64,000 nt of DNA from Blasia pusilla (lineage: Eukaryota; Marchantiophyta; Marchantiopsida; Blasiales), in the NCBI GenBank assembly GCA_050084515.1, contig CM114274.1:6200001-6264000 (forward strand). Reading direction: 5' to 3'. Both the position numbers and the translations under genes were made by a program. Positions 60,580 to 64,000 of this stretch are shown here, piece after piece. Under the pieces are notes generated by a model. It made no database searches, was not told the DNA's origin, and was given only the letters and a program-made list of their open reading frames with translations. Positions within the stretch are counted from its first letter, which is position 1. Every line of letters begins with the position of its first letter.

Positions 60580-62120
60580 GAGACAGGGACGACATGGGCC
60601 ATCGGAGCATGCATTGTTTCTTGACTGCAGTAGGCACCATAGATCTTGATTATTTCATCTAGGAGTTCGATATGTGGTGCAACTTCCAAGAGATACAGAC
60701 CCCTACCCGGTTCAACCTTTTTATGGCATGGAAGGGTCCGTCGATGGATGACTACATGGAGTTCTGATCTTTAAACTCAGTAGAGATCAATGCGTGGAGA
60801 GTGAATTGGGCTCTAGGGTATGTGTCCACTAGTGGTCCCAAGGCGTATGATGGGATAGTGAGAGCGGAGAGACCTACACCATCAGCTTGGGGACTAGATG
60901 GAGAGGATGGCAGTGAGAGTGATGAGGTGGCAGAGACCTCTTGTGGTAGAGGACCACCGAGTTTCAGTCCTACAATGGAGTTCTTTCGATAGTTGGAAAG
61001 GAGCTACCGAGGCGTGCGGACCAACAAGCTGAAGAGTCTACAAGATTTTCACTGGAGATCGGGTGAGAGTCTGAGGAAGGCATTCATGCGCATGAGGAGG
61101 CTGATCATTGCCACCTATGGGGTGATTGAGATGTTAGCCAATACAGTATTGGTATGGGGTGCTGGATGAGGAGCTACGGAGGAGAGTTTGGGATGCGATG
61201 TTGGTTCACATGGCGAAGCCCACATTGAAGGTGGTCTTCGAGTTTTCTAAACGGGTAGAGCTCAACATGAGTGAGGGGTAGGTGATGACCACGGGATTTT
61301 TTCGGGATTCGACAAGTCGACAAGTAGGAGTAGACCCATAGGTGCCCCAGTATGCACCTGTACCACGGGAGTGGGCTGGTGGGCCTAAAGTGCAAGGCGA
61401 GTATCGTGAGCCGATGAGGCAACGGCTTGTATCGACATATATTTTCCAACAGGGACCAAGGTTGGCTTGTTGGATGTGTGGTGGGTCACATAGGTAGAGG
61501 GACTACCCACAGCATGGGAGAGGGCCATGGGCACCTCCGATTTCTCAGGAGCCATAGAGGATGGCCCCACCACAGTTGCAGTATAAGCATTGTCACCGAT
61601 ATGGTCACACTAGGGATAGGTGTTATGATCTTTGCCAAGAGGTACGTCCAAAGGTAGGCAAAGGACTTGGGGGAAAGAGAGTTGGTGGAGATTGAGTAGT
61701 GGGTGATCGTGGTGGTAGAGTGCCATCACTTGTCATAGGAGATGGAGCACGTGCACCCGATGTAGTGCTCCTTACGCGCATCGATCAGTTGGAGCAAAGG
61801 ATTCTACGAGAGGTGCATCTGTAGGTGCATCATCGCCATAACGATGATGCACCTACAAGCAGGCCCAGAGCTGAGAGTAGCTAGTGTGGCGCTAGCCTCC
61901 ATATCTTATCATGATGCTAGTGAGGATTCTACGAGAATGGGATCTATGTGTAGTGCGGCTTAGGTTGAGGCTGCTACGGTGTTGACTCGGGGTGCTGCGA
62001 GAGTAACCAAGTCATCAAGAGGTGGGGTTGTGAATGACCCATAGGAGGGGACCGATGGATGGTAGGCCAAGGTGTCCCAATTGTTCACGTTGTTAGAGGC
62101 ACTACATACACCGTTGATGG
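60580..62120 (+). pseudogene. Ty3/gypsy gag, copy 2
   Basis: Collinear with gag copy 1: AVGTIDLDYFI, then RFNLFMAWKGP, SESLRKAFMRMRRLII-like sequence, and zinc knuckles in which CWMCGGSHR is followed by a TAG codon and the next knuckle has lost its first Cys (YKHCHRYGHTRDRC). TAG codons at 60661, 61279 and 61495 and others break the frame. Where copy 1 is intact, several of these codons are CAG. Confidence 0.8.
61821..61856. repeat. 15-bp perfect hairpin inside gag copy 2
   Basis: Arms GTAGGTGCATCATCG and CGATGATGCACCTAC with a 6-base loop (61836-61841). The matching place in copy 1 (about 50473-50505) has only one arm-like sequence (ATGATGCAGCTTAGG), so copy 2 gained an inverted duplicate of about 15-20 bases. 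Confidence 0.92.
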
Positions 62121-62159
62121 AGCCTCAACGACCAGTAATGCGCACGTGTGAGGCACGTG

Positions 62160-62760
62160 CGTCAACGCCATGAGGAGTTGGAGAGACGACTACTATGCCG
62201 GCTCAGGAGGAGCGCGCTAGTGTCAACCTTGTTGTTGGAGGTGGCCACTACGGTGAGCCAAACTCTATTTTTTTGCGCCATGGAGTTGGCGACATTGGGA
62301 GTTGGACGAGCAAAGGTGTTCCGTGTGGTCGACATTGTGTGAGCGTGGAGAGGTGACTGCCTCTCGTTCAGAGGTAGTTGAGGAAGTGTTGGACTTGCCC
62401 TCAAAGTAGGTGCTCGGGACGTCTCCCACTGAGTCATGGCATGCAGTCGCGGCGAAGTTGGTTGATATGCCAGCTAGGCCAGCAATAGAGTGAGCCATGA
62501 TCACACTAGGTGTGGTGTTATTAGATAACCAAGCAGGAATGTTTTTCTTGGTTAGTCCTACATGTACGTTTTACCACTCATAGCAAGTCCTACTTGATTC
62601 GGGAGTGCATCCCTTGATGTTAGGGAAGGCCGCGTGTTTGGCATTGGGTTTGCTGAAAGGTGACATTGAGCGTTGTCCCTTTTAGATAGAGACCTCTATT
62701 GGGGGCCTATCATCCACGAACTGCATGACTCGATATGAGTTGGTGGTTAGACTTCAGCCA
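62160..62760 (+). pseudogene. Aspartic protease region of gypsy copy B
   Basis: Aligned with 59500-58900 of the minus copy. LLDSGVHPLMLGKAACLAL and LGLLKGDIERCPF are preserved, but TGA at 62491, TAG at 62581 and TAG at 62683 replace CGA, CAG and CAG in the other copy. Confidence 0.82.
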
Positions 62761-63326
62761 CAATATGAGTTGGATAGTGCAATGGTGCGCACTCGAGCGA
62801 TTATGACACCGTGAGAGTCGTATGACGTGTTGGTAGGAAGTACAGTGTTGTATCCCCTTGGTTTCATCGTGGAATTTTGGGAGGCGATCACGTGATGGAC
62901 GGGTGAGCCATCTATCGATGTTGTTTATAGGGGGTAGTGGTGGTCGACCACGTGAGGATACGATGACCACGTTGGCAGCATTCACATGTGGTGTTAGCTG
63001 ATCATGAGGGTTTGGGGAGAGGAGCACACATGCGGAGGACATTCTCGTAGCGGATAGTCCCACGGAGAGACATGCCAGGATGGGTCTCTCTTCCCATGGT
63101 GCGGAGCTTTATTATTGTTGGGGATGATCGTTGAGATGCGTGGAGTGCAAATGAGCTCGTGAGGCATGTGTGGAGTCGTGTTTATGTTTGCAGCAGGGTA
63201 CGAGAGTGTCATATCTCTTCGGAAGGATCAACACGGCGGGTTGCTGCAATATGGCAGTGTTGTGGGGATGACGACACCGATGGTGCTAGATGTGTACATG
63301 ATAGGAGATCTTGTTGGGTACATATG

Positions 63327-64000
63327 TGTGTGCTATCTGGAGTTAGGGGGGACAATAGTGGGGTCCTAGTGTATATGGATGAGTATGTTTCATTTATGTG
63401 TAGATCTACCCGTATGCTGGGGAAGATCGGTGTTGTGTGGTGTGTAGATGTGACCAGCGATGTGGGTTGTATAGCAATGTGTATGCACATGACAGCTGTC
63501 ATATCTTATTTTGACGTAGGTAGAGTTCTATCCCATTTGACGGCATATAGAGTCAACGAGTTTTTTGGGTGTAACTTTATCCCGAGAAGTCCGATGAGGT
63601 TGGCGACACGTCTCTTGTGTCGGGAACATCATTTATGGCGATTTCCCTATTTTGGTTTTAGTCCATCAGGTGATCCCTTGACCGAGTCAACAATCACCCG
63701 ATAACCTATGCACGTAGGTTACCATTGGTAGGGCTATTTTTTGGGGAAGAGACTTTTGGCTCTTCCCAAGGATATAAGAGTGAGGAAGATGGCTTTCCCA
63801 GCCATCTTTCTCATGTTGAGCATTTGGAGCCCCTCCCTTGCATAGACGTGTATGGGTGTGTAGGAGTTAGGGTATTAGCATCTGGATTTCCTCATAGTAG
63901 AGGGTGAATGTGGTTTGATATGCCGATGTAGATTCAGGATTGGAGTTTTAGGCCGGATGAGCCTTTTTTACTACTCTTGATGTTGCGCCCCTACTCTCCT
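63327..64000 (+). repeat. LTR-like segment C, running off the window edge
   Basis: The first 150 bases match segment A and part of D. Sequence beyond (63.48-64.0 kb) is unique in the window and holds a TATA-like element, as expected for a promoter-bearing LTR. It directly follows the deleted copy B. The end of the LTR is not reached, so its full length cannot be stated. Confidence 0.65.
63771..63780 (+). promoter_or_regulatory. TATA-like element within LTR-like segment C
   Basis: GATATAAGAG lies about 445 bases into the LTR-like segment, the sort of position a U3 core promoter would take. Function is inferred from motif and context only. Confidence 0.4.

Larger units (their letters stand above)
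60172..63326 (+). mobile_element. Ty3/gypsy copy B: leader, gag and protease, deleted within methyltransferase motif I
   Basis: The leader (60172-60480) matches 48860-49160. Gag and protease follow, then the linker to the methyltransferase (62.75-63.28 kb), collinear with 58.95-58.38 kb of the minus copy. Similarity stops at about 63285, where ATGGTG(C)TAGAT corresponds to MVLD of motif I. The sequence then passes into the LTR-like segment C. The rest of the methyltransferase, RT, RNase H and integrase are absent, so this is a large internal deletion derivative. Confidence 0.8.

Overview
This is a plant nuclear window: spliced genes with GT-AG introns, a plastid-targeted allene oxide cyclase, a cytosolic mevalonate kinase, a peroxisomal dienoyl-CoA reductase ending in SKL, and abundant decayed plant-type transposons (MULE, Helitron, hAT, Ty3/gypsy). 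The divergence of the allene oxide cyclase from the seed-plant forms, and the gypsy family found here, point to a non-seed streptophyte (bryophyte, lycophyte or fern). That placement is an inference, not a proof.

Layout. 1-3.5 kb is AT-rich with no gene. 3.57-6.92 kb (+) is a four-exon allene oxide cyclase gene with AG-rich repeats in its leader and first intron. About 8.8-17.7 kb is a decayed Mutator-like element. Its transposase is on +, has an inverted C-terminal piece, and is followed by tandem repeats and a convergent, unrecognised second gene on -. 17.9-22.7 kb is AT-rich with nothing identified. 23.5-26.4 kb (+) is a five-exon mevalonate kinase, with a 777-bp terminal-inverted-repeat element starting 12 bases after its stop. 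27.2-35 kb is intergenic, with a long (AG)n run, one copy of a dispersed repeat and a MITE pair. 35.66-39.51 kb (-) is a five-exon peroxisomal 2,4-dienoyl-CoA reductase with one GC-AG intron. 40.4-46.8 kb (-) is an intron-rich, decayed Helitron replicase-helicase. 52.3-54.4 kb (-) is a hAT-type transposase pseudogene with a TTF zinc finger.

The most unusual content is a mosaic of one Ty3/gypsy family from 47.4 to 64 kb. One minus-strand copy (about 59.5-55.5 kb) encodes, in order, an aspartic protease, a C5 cytosine DNA methyltransferase (motifs I, IV, VI, VIII and IX/X all visible), reverse transcriptase and RNase H. Two plus-strand copies supply gag (49.1-50.8 kb, and 60.6-62.1 kb followed by protease and the very start of the methyltransferase). 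A third plus-strand piece supplies integrase (47.46-48.5 kb). Pooled, they imply LTR-gag-protease-DNA methyltransferase-RT-RNase H-integrase-LTR. All copies are broken. Paired codons show CAG-to-TAG and CGA-to-TGA changes, as expected from deamination of methylated cytosines. Three truncation points, and one internal site, carry snap-back inverted repeats made from the element's own sequence.

The three host genes act in separate compartments: OPDA/jasmonate precursor synthesis in plastids, isoprenoid precursor synthesis in the cytosol, and unsaturated acyl-CoA processing in peroxisomes. They do not form a cluster. I saw no rRNA, tRNA or CRISPR.
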